A DNA stretch of 64,000 nt. Origin: JABSOG01 sp965277695 (GTDB lineage: Bacteria > Pseudomonadota > Gammaproteobacteria > Enterobacterales > Alteromonadaceae). Positions 52,666-61,617 of this stretch are shown here, piece by piece. How positions within the stretch are numbered: position 1 is the first letter of the stretch; each line of letters starts with the position of its first letter. A model generated the notes under the pieces. The model did not search any database. It worked only from the letters and a program-made list of their open reading frames with translations, and was not told where the DNA came from. Location: positions 48,678-112,677 of the forward strand of contig CBDIDQ010000010.1 of NCBI GenBank assembly GCA_965277695.1. The letters are read 5' to 3'. A program made the position numbers and the translations under genes.

Positions 52666-54087
52666 CTAAACGGCCAGTGCCTGCCAATGTGGAAAGTGCT
52701 TGCGCACTAAGGCATTGAGGTCACGTTCAAACTCACTAACATCCGTTGGTGTTTGTTTGGCTTCAAGTGCCGACTCAATCAAACCCGCCGCAACAGTAAT
52801 GTTGGTCAAACGGTCGATGACAATGAAGCTACCGGTTTTTTGGTTCTGCCGATAGGAATCAAATGCCACCTCTTCGGTCAGCTCCAGTTGACACACACCA
52901 ATCTCGTTGAGCGCTAGGCTTTGAGTATCTTCACCTTCTGTCAGTTTGGCTAAGGTGTTAACGTTCACCTGATGGTCAATATGATTGACACTGCCAGTGG
53001 TCTTTTTATGCCCCAACTTAATGTTGTAGCTTTTACCTAGGCTCATCGGGGTATCAGACATCCACACCAAAGTGGCTCTGAATTGGTTTGACACACTCAT
53101 GGCACTGTCAGCTGGCACAATAATGTCGCCCCGGCTGATGTCGATTTCTGAGGTCAGGGTTACCGTAGTCGCCTGTCCGACTTGGGCACTGTCATGCTCG
53201 CCAGAAAAATCAACAATACTAGCAATGCTGGATGTTTGACCCGATGGTAATACTTTAATCGCCATACCTGGGCGAATTTCACTACCCGATAAGGTACCGC
53301 TGAAACCTCTAAAATCAAGGTTAGGACGGTTAACATATTGCACCGGTAATCTTGGCTCGCCAGAGATGCGTTGCTCACGTTGGTCGGCATCTTCGAGTAA
53401 TTCGAGCAGCGGTTTACCTTCATACCAATTCATGGTAGATGCACGGTCAACCACGTTTTCGCCTAATAGCGCCGATAGTGGTACAAACTTGATGTCTTCT
53501 ACCGCTAAATCAGCAGCAAATTCACGATAATCGGCTTTGATTTGCTCATAGGTCTCTTCACTGTATTCCATCAAATCCATCTTGTTGATAGCGACGACAA
53601 ACTGTTTGATACCTAATTGATCACAAATAAAGCTATGTCGTTTGGTTTGCACTTGCACACCATAACGGGCATCAACCAAAATTACCGCCAAGTCACAGTT
53701 TGACGCACCTGTGGCCATGTTACGGGTATATTGTTCATGGCCCGGGGTATCAGCAATGATGAATTTGCGTTTTGAAGTGGAGAAATAACGATACGCCACA
53801 TCAATGGTAATGCCTTGTTCACGCTCGGCTTGCAGACCGTCAACTAACAGGGCAAAATCCAGCGCTTCGCCAGCGTTACCCATTTTTTCGCTCTCTGATT
53901 CCAGTGTTGCCAGCTGATCTTCATATAGCTGGTGGCTGTCATGCAATAAGCGGCCAATCAGGGTGCTTTTGCCATCGTCAACACTGCCGCAAGTCAAAAA
54001 GCGCAATAGGCTTTTGTCTTGCTGATCATTGAGATAAGTAGTGATATCAATATCAGGGTTGGTTTTGTTTGGTGTATTTAAAGCCAT
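52666..54087 (-). CDS. cysN: sulfate adenylyltransferase subunit 1 (GTPase)
   Basis: 473 residues, EF-Tu-like. G-motifs: GSVDDGKST (residues 34-42), DTPGHEQYTRN and NKMD. Beta-barrel domains follow. No APS-kinase domain is fused at the C-terminus (a separate cysC exists). It uses GTP hydrolysis to drive ATP + sulfate to APS with CysD. It starts within the last bases of cysD (TAATG overlap), showing tight coupling. Confidence 0.96.
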   Translation of the reverse strand: MALNTPNKTNPDIDITTYLNDQQDKSLLRFLTCGSVDDGKSTLIGRLLHDSHQLYEDQLATLESESEKMGNAGEALDFALLVDGLQAEREQGITIDVAYRYFSTSKRKFIIADTPGHEQYTRNMATGASNCDLAVILVDARYGVQVQTKRHSFICDQLGIKQFVVAINKMDLMEYSEETYEQIKADYREFAADLAVEDIKFVPLSALLGENVVDRASTMNWYEGKPLLELLEDADQREQRISGEPRLPVQYVNRPNLDFRGFSGTLSGSEIRPGMAIKVLPSGQTSSIASIVDFSGEHDSAQVGQATTVTLTSEIDISRGDIIVPADSAMSVSNQFRATLVWMSDTPMSLGKSYNIKLGHKKTTGSVNHIDHQVNVNTLAKLTEGEDTQSLALNEIGVCQLELTEEVAFDSYRQNQKTGSFIVIDRLTNITVAAGLIESALEAKQTPTDVSEFERDLNALVRKHFPHWQALAV

Positions 54088-54986
54088 TAGAAATAACCCT
54101 CACGTTTTTTCAATTCCATGGAACCGGCCTGATCTTTATCAATCAATCGGCCTTGACGCTCTGATGATGTCGAGAGCAACATTTCTTCAATAATTTTCGG
54201 CAAAGTATCGGCTTCGGATTCAATCGCGCCAGTTAGCGGATAACAACCTAGAGTACGGAATCGTACAGATTCCATTGCTGGTTGCTCTTCTTTTTCTAGC
54301 GGCAAACGGTCATCGTCGACCATGATCTTCATGCCTTCGCGTTCAACCACTGGGCGCGATTTGGCGAAATACAACGGGATAATTTCGATATTCTCGCGAT
54401 AAATATATTGCCAAATATCCAGTTCAGTCCAGTTCGATAGTGGGAATACGCGGATGCTTTCACCTTTGGTGATTTGTCCGTTGTACACATCCCACAGTTC
54501 AGGTCGTTGGTTTTTTGGCTCCCAGCGGTGGTATTTGTCACGGAACGAGTAAACTCGCTCTTTGGCGCGAGATTTTTCTTCATCTCGGCGAGCACCACCA
54601 AAAGCGGCATCAAAACCATATTTGTTCAGCGCCTGTTTAAGCCCTTGAGTTTTCATGATGTCGGTGTGTTTACCGCTACCATGAACGAAGGGGCTAATAT
54701 TCATGTCCAGACCTTCCTGGTTTTTATGAACAATCAGATCAAAGCCGTGTTTTTTCGCTTGATTGTCACGAAAGCTGATCATCTCTTTGAATTTCCAGTG
54801 GGTATCAACATGCATCAAAGGGAAGGGGATTTTGCCGGGGGCAAACGCCTTGCGGGCCAGATGCAATAATACCGACGAATCTTTACCGATAGAATATAAC
54901 ATCACCGGGTTGTCAAACTCGGCCATGACTTCACGGATAATATGAATACTTTCCGCTTCGAGTTGTTGTAAATGAGTTAAGCTCAT
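54087..54986 (-). CDS. cysD: sulfate adenylyltransferase subunit 2
   Basis: 299 residues (E. coli 302). PP-loop SIGKDSSVLLHL (from residue 32) forms the ATP site; WKFKEMISFRDNQA, GGARRDEEKSRAKER and RFRTLGCYPLTGA are conserved. It adenylates sulfate together with CysN. It overlaps cysG by ATGA (4 bases) and cysN by one base. Confidence 0.97.
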   Translation of the reverse strand: MSLTHLQQLEAESIHIIREVMAEFDNPVMLYSIGKDSSVLLHLARKAFAPGKIPFPLMHVDTHWKFKEMISFRDNQAKKHGFDLIVHKNQEGLDMNISPFVHGSGKHTDIMKTQGLKQALNKYGFDAAFGGARRDEEKSRAKERVYSFRDKYHRWEPKNQRPELWDVYNGQITKGESIRVFPLSNWTELDIWQYIYRENIEIIPLYFAKSRPVVEREGMKIMVDDDRLPLEKEEQPAMESVRFRTLGCYPLTGAIESEADTLPKIIEEMLLSTSSERQGRLIDKDQAGSMELKKREGYF

Positions 54987-56518
54987 GCTGCTCGCCTTGT
55001 GTTAATGCTTGTGTTAATTGAATCTGTTGCTGTGGATTTAGCGTCTAAGTGCACCAACGGTTGGCCAAATGAACTGCTGCTGGCGATATTATTACCGTCA
55101 GCGCCAAACCACTGTAATTTGTGTTGCAGTGAAACCACTTCGCCGATAATCAACAACGCAGGGGATTTCAGCTGATGCTGTTTAATCAATTCTGGCAATT
55201 GTGCTAATTCACCCGTGACCACCCGCTGATCAATGCTGGTGCCACGTTCGATAATCGCCACCGGGGTATTGCTACCACGGCCATTGGCTAATAATTTGCT
55301 GACGATATCAGCTGAATTTATCAAGCCCATATAAATGACTACAGTCTGGTGAGGTTTAGCTAGCGAGACCCAATCAGGTCCAGTGCTGCCTTTTTCACCT
55401 TCTTTGGCCTCTTTACCGTCTTTACGTGTGTGTCCGGTGACAAACTGCACGGCTTGGGCGTGATCGCGATGAGTCAGTGGAATACCGGCATAAGCAGAAC
55501 AACCTGCTGCTGCGGTAATGCCGGGTACAATCTGATAAGTAATACCGGCGGCAACCAAGGCTTCAACTTCTTCGCCACCACGACCAAAGACAAACGGGTC
55601 GCCGCCTTTTAAACGACAAACTTTGTGGCCTTGTTGCGCCAAATTAACCAGCAATTGATTAATCTCTTGTTGCGGCATACTGTGACAGCCCGCTGATTTG
55701 CTGACAGAAATACGATCAGCATCTCGCCTAACCAAATTTAATACCGCATCGGATACCAAACCATCATGGACCACCACATCGGCCTGTTGCATGAGTTGCA
55801 AAGCTTTAATGGTTAATAAATCTGGGTCGCCCGGACCACCACCAACGATATAGACTTCGCCGTTGGAGCTGCTAGTATCTGCCTGATTGTCAGTGTCAAA
55901 CAGTTGTTCCAGCGCGGCTTCAGCTTGTTCAGTTTTAGACTGATCGAGTAAAGACACTACAGGACCTGAAAGTACTTGCTCCCAAAACTGTCGACGTTGA
56001 TTAATGGTGCGAAAAACCTGTTTGGCTTTGCCGCGAAAACGGCCCATCAAATCAGCCAATGGGCCGAGATGCTGGGGTAACAGGGTTTCGAGTTTTTCAC
56101 GTAGGCGACGCACCAAAACCGGTGCCGAACCACCGCTGGAGACCGCTACCATAATGGGCGAGCGGTCAATAATAGCCGGGAAGATAAAGCTACTGTGCGC
56201 CGGGTCATCAACCACATTCACCAGCATATTACGCTGCTGTGCGGCTTGATAAACTTGATGATTTACAGCGCTGTCATCTGTGGCAGCAATAACCAATATT
56301 TGTTGCTCAAGCTGCTCAGATGCAAACGAACCGCTGACCAATTTCAGCTGGTCATTAGCCGCTAATGCCTGTAATTCGTCGTTAAACTCAGGCGAAACCA
56401 AAGTGACATCAGCACCTGCATCCACCACCAATCGGGCTTTGCGCAAGGCAACTGCGCCGCCGCCGACGATTAACACGGCTCTGCCCTTTATATCTGTAAA
56501 TAGTGGTAAATACTTCAT
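54983..56518 (-). CDS. cysG: multifunctional sirohaem synthase CysG
   Basis: 511 residues (E. coli 457; the excess is partly a charged insertion, HTRKDGKEAKEGEKG, and a long C-terminal tail). The N-terminal dehydrogenase/ferrochelatase part has GGGAVALRKARLVVDAGA and VSSGGSAPVLVRRLREK. The C-terminal methyltransferase has VGGGPGDPDLLTIKALQ, RLKGGDPFVFGRGGEE and GITAAAGCSAYAGIPLTHRD. It makes sirohaem, the cofactor of CysI. The last codons are a duplicated 12-bp unit (54996-55019) giving INTSINT. A palindromic repeat copy separates it from cysH. Confidence 0.95.
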   Translation of the reverse strand: MKYLPLFTDIKGRAVLIVGGGAVALRKARLVVDAGADVTLVSPEFNDELQALAANDQLKLVSGSFASEQLEQQILVIAATDDSAVNHQVYQAAQQRNMLVNVVDDPAHSSFIFPAIIDRSPIMVAVSSGGSAPVLVRRLREKLETLLPQHLGPLADLMGRFRGKAKQVFRTINQRRQFWEQVLSGPVVSLLDQSKTEQAEAALEQLFDTDNQADTSSSNGEVYIVGGGPGDPDLLTIKALQLMQQADVVVHDGLVSDAVLNLVRRDADRISVSKSAGCHSMPQQEINQLLVNLAQQGHKVCRLKGGDPFVFGRGGEEVEALVAAGITYQIVPGITAAAGCSAYAGIPLTHRDHAQAVQFVTGHTRKDGKEAKEGEKGSTGPDWVSLAKPHQTVVIYMGLINSADIVSKLLANGRGSNTPVAIIERGTSIDQRVVTGELAQLPELIKQHQLKSPALLIIGEVVSLQHKLQWFGADGNNIASSSSFGQPLVHLDAKSTATDSINTSINTRRAA

Positions 56519-56576
56519 TGCTCTAACTCTCGTTTTTTCGTTAATTCACCACAAAGACTGTGATGTTAATGCCGCC

Positions 56577-56810
56577 TTTCAACGTGTGCCGCCTTGTTCT
56601 TTAAAAACCTACCACGGAGACACGGAGGCACGGAGGAAAAGCAAGGTCAAAATCAAAACCTTAAAACACGCTTCTTTTGCTCCTGCTTTTGATCTTCTCC
56701 GTATCTCCGTGTCTCCGTGGTCCAAATGCTTTCGCTTTTAAAGAACAAAGCGCTCCAATAACCCTGAAAAGCCCAACGACCCTTCAACGTGTGCCGTCTT
56801 GTTCTTTAAA
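56577..56810. repeat. palindromic MITE-like repeat copy between cysH and cysG
   Basis: Bounded by a ~29-bp direct repeat TTCAACGTGTGCCG(C/T)CTTG...TTTAAA (56577-56605 and 56782-56810). Inside: CCACGGAGACACGGAGGCAC, facing CTCCGTGTCTCCGTGG, then TTTAAAGAACAAAGCGCTCC and GAAAAGCCC, as in the other family copies; the left arm is eroded. The right edge covers the TAA stop of cysH (56806-56808), so the repeat supplies the end of that gene. It splits the sulfate block into cysJIH and cysG onward. Confidence 0.85.
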
Positions 56811-57555
56811 TCCCTTCACCCAAATGAATCCCGCACTCTCGCGTTAATCCATGAAAGCGGGTTTCTTCTTCGCTCATACCCGCTTGTAACGGTCGGCTGG
56901 TTTGCACGTCGCCGACAGAAACATAACCTTTTTCCCATAACGGATGGTAGGGCAGGTTGTTAGTGGTCAAATATTCATGCACCGTGCGTTTACTCCAATC
57001 GATGATCGGGTAAAGCTTAAAGGTGCCGCGACTGATTTCAATCACGTTCTTGTCAGCTCGGCTAGACGCTTGTTCACGGCGTAAACCAGAGAACCAGGTC
57101 GAGACGTTGAGGTCTTTCAAGGCGTTTGACAGTGGGTCAACTTTATTCAGTTGATTGTATTTATTGATACCATCAACCCCTTGCTCCCACAATTTGCCAA
57201 AACGAGCTTCTTGCCAACCCGGACTGTGATCAGCCCGGTAGACTTTAAGGTTGAGTTTCAGCCGTTCTGCCAAAGTATCAATAAACTGATAGGTCTCTGG
57301 AAACAAATAACCGGTATCGAGCAATACTACCGGAATATCCGGGTATTGCTCGGTGAGCAAATGTAACATCACCGCTGATTGAATACCAAAACTCGATGAG
57401 ATAATGGCCTGACCGGGCAGCTGGTCCAATGCCCAGCCGACTCTTTGCTCGGCTGTTGACTGCGCCAGGGTGTCATTACTTTCGGCGATGATCTCTTTTT
57501 GCTCTGACGGGCTCAAAGAGAAAAACTGCTCAAACTTAACTTTAAGATCACTCAT
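56806..57555 (-). CDS. cysH: phosphoadenosine phosphosulfate (PAPS) reductase
   Basis: 249 residues (E. coli 244). PP-loop-like SSSFGIQSAVMLHLL and the catalytic Cys in ECGIHLG near the C-terminus. The CC...CxxC iron-sulfur cysteines of APS reductases are absent, so PAPS with thioredoxin is the expected chemistry. It overlaps cysI by 8 bases. The stop codon lies within the edge of a palindromic repeat; the reading frame reaches the usual C-terminus (ECGIHLGEGI) so the protein is not truncated. Confidence 0.96.
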   Translation of the reverse strand: MSDLKVKFEQFFSLSPSEQKEIIAESNDTLAQSTAEQRVGWALDQLPGQAIISSSFGIQSAVMLHLLTEQYPDIPVVLLDTGYLFPETYQFIDTLAERLKLNLKVYRADHSPGWQEARFGKLWEQGVDGINKYNQLNKVDPLSNALKDLNVSTWFSGLRREQASSRADKNVIEISRGTFKLYPIIDWSKRTVHEYLTTNNLPYHPLWEKGYVSVGDVQTSRPLQAGMSEEETRFHGLTRECGIHLGEGI

Positions 57556-59254
57556 GGAAGAGGCGTCCTTCTGTCACGGCTTTAATTACACCACTACGCA
57601 CCACAAAGTTACCAAAGGTTTCCTCTGCTTGGCGATTAGCGGCATACTGTTCAAACAACTGGTCTAGTTCTGCCAAAATAGTGGCTTCGTCAATGTTTTC
57701 ACGATACAGCTTATTCACTCGGGTACCGATACCATCAGAGCCCAAATACATGTTATAACGCCCAGCAGCTTTGCCAATAAAGGCAATCTCAGCCATAAAT
57801 GGGCGGGCACAACCGTTAGGACAACCGGTCATTCGCATCACGATAGGTTGGTTGCTGATGCCGTGTTTGTCGGTTAACAGCTCAACTTTCTCAACAAACG
57901 CCGGCAAATAACGCTCGGCTTCTGCCATCGCTAATGAACAAGTGGGTAAAGACACACAAGCCATCGAATTTTGTTTGAGTAGCGAAATCGTTTCACCCAT
58001 CAAACCATGCTGGCGCGCCAAGCCTTCAATAGTGGCTTTCTGGTCTTGCGGAATATTGGCAATGATCAGATTCTGATTCGAGGTCATTCTGAAATCGCCC
58101 TGATGAATTTTGGCAATTTCAACCAGACCGCTGCGCAAGGTTTTGCCTGGCGTATCTTTGATTCGACCACTTTCGATGAACACCGTCAGATGCCATCTGC
58201 CATCAAAGCCTTCAACCCAACCAAAACGGTCGCCTTGCTGGGTGAAAGTGACGGGCTTAGCGGGTGCAAAAGTCACACCTGCACGGCTTTGCACTTCTTC
58301 GATATATTTGGCAATGCCAATACGGTCGATAGTGTATTTCAAACGGGCTTGTTTACGGTCGCTACGGTTACCAAAATCACGCTGAGTGGTCAAAATCGCT
58401 TCGGCAACTTTAATGGTGTCGGCTTTGGCAATAAAACCAAAGTCACTACCCGCTCGCGGATAGGTTTTCACTTCACCGTGAGTGGTACCCATACCACCAC
58501 CTGCGGTGACGTTAAAACCAATCAATTCGCCGTTTTCGATGATGGCAATAAAACCCATATCGTTGGCATAAACATCGACGTCATTATGTGGAGGTACTGC
58601 AACGGCAGCTTTAAATTTGCGTGGTAAATAGGTTTCACCATAAATCGGCTCAACATCAACATGGTTGTCAGCAACACGTTTGTCATCAAACCACAGCTCA
58701 TAATAGGCTTGGGTTTTAGGCAATAAATGCTCACTGATTTTTTTCGCCCAGTCATAGACTTCGGCGTGTAAATGGGTTTCTACCGGATTAGGATTACACA
58801 TGATATTACGATTCACATCACCACAAGCGGCAATAGAGTCAATCAATACCTTGTCCATCTCCTGGATCACCGACTTAAGCTTAGATTTGTAAACCCCGTG
58901 ATACTGAAACGTTTGACGAGTGGTTAAACGTAACGAACCGGCTTCGGTCAAATCACCAGCGATTTTGTCGATGGCAATCCACTGTTGTGGGGTGGCAACA
59001 CCACCAGGCACACGGGCACGTAACATAAAGCTATATAACGGCTCTAGTTTTTGCGCTTTACGCTCGGCACGTAAATCCCGGTCATCCTGCTGATAAAAGC
59101 CATGGAATTTGGTTAACTGAGTGTCATCATCAATGAACGACCCGGTTGTACGATCCAGCAAACCGTCTGCGATAGAACCACGCAAATACTTGCTGGTGGT
59201 CTTGATCCCTTCGACTGCCGAAGGCTGGTCAACTTTTGGCGGCATGGTAGTCAT
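57548..59254 (-). CDS. cysI: sulfite reductase hemoprotein subunit
   Basis: 568 residues (E. coli 570). The four cysteines for the 4Fe-4S/sirohaem centre are in CVSLPTCSLAMAEAERYLP and MTGCPNGCARP. RLTTRQTFQYHGV and GDVNRNIMCNPNP are the other ferredoxin-nitrite/sulfite reductase blocks. It carries out the six-electron reduction of sulfite to sulfide with CysJ. It overlaps cysJ by one base and cysH by eight, all one operon. Confidence 0.97.
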   Translation of the reverse strand: MTTMPPKVDQPSAVEGIKTTSKYLRGSIADGLLDRTTGSFIDDDTQLTKFHGFYQQDDRDLRAERKAQKLEPLYSFMLRARVPGGVATPQQWIAIDKIAGDLTEAGSLRLTTRQTFQYHGVYKSKLKSVIQEMDKVLIDSIAACGDVNRNIMCNPNPVETHLHAEVYDWAKKISEHLLPKTQAYYELWFDDKRVADNHVDVEPIYGETYLPRKFKAAVAVPPHNDVDVYANDMGFIAIIENGELIGFNVTAGGGMGTTHGEVKTYPRAGSDFGFIAKADTIKVAEAILTTQRDFGNRSDRKQARLKYTIDRIGIAKYIEEVQSRAGVTFAPAKPVTFTQQGDRFGWVEGFDGRWHLTVFIESGRIKDTPGKTLRSGLVEIAKIHQGDFRMTSNQNLIIANIPQDQKATIEGLARQHGLMGETISLLKQNSMACVSLPTCSLAMAEAERYLPAFVEKVELLTDKHGISNQPIVMRMTGCPNGCARPFMAEIAFIGKAAGRYNMYLGSDGIGTRVNKLYRENIDEATILAELDQLFEQYAANRQAEETFGNFVVRSGVIKAVTEGRLFHE

Positions 59255-61068
59255 TAGTAAACATCCTTCTGGTAGCGTCTATTGGCGCGTAATTCGGTTA
59301 AGTAGTCTTCTGCCCCGGCTTCGTCAAGTCCGCCGTGAGTCTGGATCAAGGTCAGTAATGCCTGATGAACATCTTTGGCCATCTTGTTGCCATCGCCACA
59401 GATATAAACATGAGCGCCATTTTCAAGCCATTGATAAAGCTCAGCACCTTTCTCGGCGAGTCGGTCTTGCACATAGACTTTTTCAGCCTGATCCCGCGAG
59501 AAAGCCACATCAAGGTGATTCAACACCCCACGCTTGAGCAAGTTTTGCAATTCTGTTTGATACAAGAAATCTTGAGTAAAATGTTGATTACCAAAGAACA
59601 ACCAGTTATCACCTGTTGCTTGTTGGCTATCTCGCTGTTGCAAGAAGGCTCTGAACGGCGCAATCCCGGTGCCAGGACCAATCATAATGACTGGTGTGGC
59701 GTGGTTTTCAGGCAATCTGAAATTGTTGTTTTGTTCAACATAGACATTCACTTTTTCATCTTCGTCTAAACGATGAGCAAGGTAGCCAGACGCACCACCA
59801 AAGTGGTTACGCTCAAAGGCGTCATATTCAACCACCGCAACGGTTAAATGTACTTCGTCTTCGACTTCTTCTGATGAAGAGGCAATGGAATACAGTCGTG
59901 GGGTTATTTTTCGCAAAGCAGTGATAAAATCTTCGGCGCTAATGCTTGCCGGACTTTTTATAGGATACTGAGAAACCACATCAATCACCTGACGATCAGC
60001 GATATAAGCTCTTAACGCGGCTTTATCCTCGTCAAGTGCTAACAGTTCAGCATTATTGGTCAGCTTGGCATAAGTGCTGACAAAACCCGGATGTAACTGA
60101 GTCAGCTCATAATGAGTCAACAACAGTGTTTTAATTGCCGTTGCTTCGCCGTTAACTTCTACGGTCTGTTCAGGGTCAATGGCAAGCAGCGTCAGCAATT
60201 CATCAACCAGTGCTTCGTCATTGTTAAACCAGATACCCAGTGAATCACCCGGTAAATAGTGGATACCAGAACCGGCCAAATCGATTTCGATATGACGCAC
60301 ATCTTTGCCCGCTTGTCGGCCAGTGATTTTTTGACTGGTTAGCAAGGTCGCAGCAAAAGGATTGTTCTTGGTATAAGCCAAGCCGCCTTTAGGCGTCAGT
60401 GGAATAATCTGCGCTTGGTTAGCATCGCTTTGTTGCTTTAATTCAGGTTCGAGGATCTCCAGTACACTAGCGGACCAGCTGGCTGAGTCATCTTCATAAT
60501 CGACATCGCAATCAACCCGGTCAGCTAAACGGGTAGCGCCCAATTCAACAAAGCGTTGGTCAAATTCTTTACCAGTTTGGCAATAAAATTCGTAGCTGCT
60601 GTCGCCCAGTGCTAATACGGCAAAGCTTAAACCCGACAAATCCGGGGCTTTTTTGCCAAAAACAAACTGGTGTAAGGTTTCGATGTCTTCTGGCGGCTCG
60701 CCTTCACCGTGAGTGCTGACCAGTAAAACCACATGAGTTTCTTTTTTCAACTGCTGCGGCTTATAGTCGCTGGCATTAACCAAATTAACGGCTAAACCTT
60801 GTTGCTCAGCAGTTTGCTTTAACTGTTGCGCAATACCTTTGGCATTGCCTGTTTGCGAACCGTAGATAATAGTCAAGGTTTGACTGACCTGTGGAGCCGC
60901 AACCGCACTGACTGGACTGCTTTGCCCCGCCAATTGACTAGATGCTGCGAGGTAGCCACTGACCCAGGCTTGCTGAATAGGATTTAACTGCGCCGCCAAT
61001 TGCTGCACTTGCGCAACCTGACTGGCGTTCAGCACTGAGTCTTGCTCAGTTAACGATGATAATGACAT
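59254..61068 (-). CDS. cysJ: sulfite reductase flavoprotein subunit
   Basis: 604 residues (E. coli 599). Flavodoxin domain with IIYGSQTGNAKGIAQQL and STHGEGEPPEDI, FAD domain with RLYSIASSSEE, and NADPH domain with MIGPGTGIAPFRAFLQQR, YICGDGNKMA and the terminal YQKDVY. It passes electrons from NADPH to CysI. First gene of the cysJIH operon; ATG 61068. The 549-bp upstream region should carry its promoter and CysB site, though none was called. Confidence 0.97.
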   Translation of the reverse strand: MSLSSLTEQDSVLNASQVAQVQQLAAQLNPIQQAWVSGYLAASSQLAGQSSPVSAVAAPQVSQTLTIIYGSQTGNAKGIAQQLKQTAEQQGLAVNLVNASDYKPQQLKKETHVVLLVSTHGEGEPPEDIETLHQFVFGKKAPDLSGLSFAVLALGDSSYEFYCQTGKEFDQRFVELGATRLADRVDCDVDYEDDSASWSASVLEILEPELKQQSDANQAQIIPLTPKGGLAYTKNNPFAATLLTSQKITGRQAGKDVRHIEIDLAGSGIHYLPGDSLGIWFNNDEALVDELLTLLAIDPEQTVEVNGEATAIKTLLLTHYELTQLHPGFVSTYAKLTNNAELLALDEDKAALRAYIADRQVIDVVSQYPIKSPASISAEDFITALRKITPRLYSIASSSEEVEDEVHLTVAVVEYDAFERNHFGGASGYLAHRLDEDEKVNVYVEQNNNFRLPENHATPVIMIGPGTGIAPFRAFLQQRDSQQATGDNWLFFGNQHFTQDFLYQTELQNLLKRGVLNHLDVAFSRDQAEKVYVQDRLAEKGAELYQWLENGAHVYICGDGNKMAKDVHQALLTLIQTHGGLDEAGAEDYLTELRANRRYQKDVY

Positions 61069-61617
61069 ACGCTTACAATACCCGATTAATTAATATGCAA
61101 TGATAATAGCCGTCTATACACCCAAACTAAAAATACTAAAAACGAATTTCTTATTACTTTTGAGTATATCCGTTTGGCCTAGATTAAACTGTGTCACTAT
61201 TTAGTTTGTAGATAACTGGTAGGAGGGGCGTCCTCGCCGCGATAAATGGCGCAGCCATTTCAGAAAATAACAATTAATTCCTGTTCGCGCCGGGACGGCC
61301 CTCCTACCTTGATTGGTGTCATTTATCTACAAAGTCATCAATCACGCAGAATAATTACAAACCGTGTTAAATAGTGAATAGTATTATGGCCCCTTTCTTA
61401 TAAATTTAAAGTGACTAAATCGGCATACTATAGTTGTTTTGATTCTAACCACCACCTTGAAGTCCAGCCGAATGACCACATAACATATTGGCGATTAACA
61501 CTTGAATGGTATTCCCGTTCCTGACAAACTATGCCTCTTGGATTGTACCTGAACGGTTAGATCAGTAATAATAATTGAATAGTCCTTTTTTACTAATAAA
61601 GAGAAAAGAGAAATAAC
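61069..61617. other. divergent cysJ / cysteine synthase intergenic region
   Basis: 549 bp. It should hold promoters for both sulfur genes. An AT-rich stretch at about 61125-61170 (with AATAAGAAATTCGTTTTTAGTA on the minus strand, here in two short halves) is a plausible CysB area, but no site can be asserted. An inverted-repeat element occupies 61205-61333. No gene is seen. Confidence 0.45.
61205..61333. repeat. nested inverted-repeat element upstream of cysJ
   Basis: Outer pair TTTGTAGATAA (61205-61215) / TTATCTACAAA (61323-61333). Inner pair GGTAGGAGGGGCGTCC (61218 on) / GGACGGCCCTCCTACC (ending 61308), imperfect by about one base. A central AAATGG-cgcag-CCATTT hairpin is at 61244-61260. 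The whole 129 bp could fold into one branched structure; no coding content. It resembles MITE/BIME-type elements and is unrelated in sequence to the other repeat family in the window. Confidence 0.75.
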
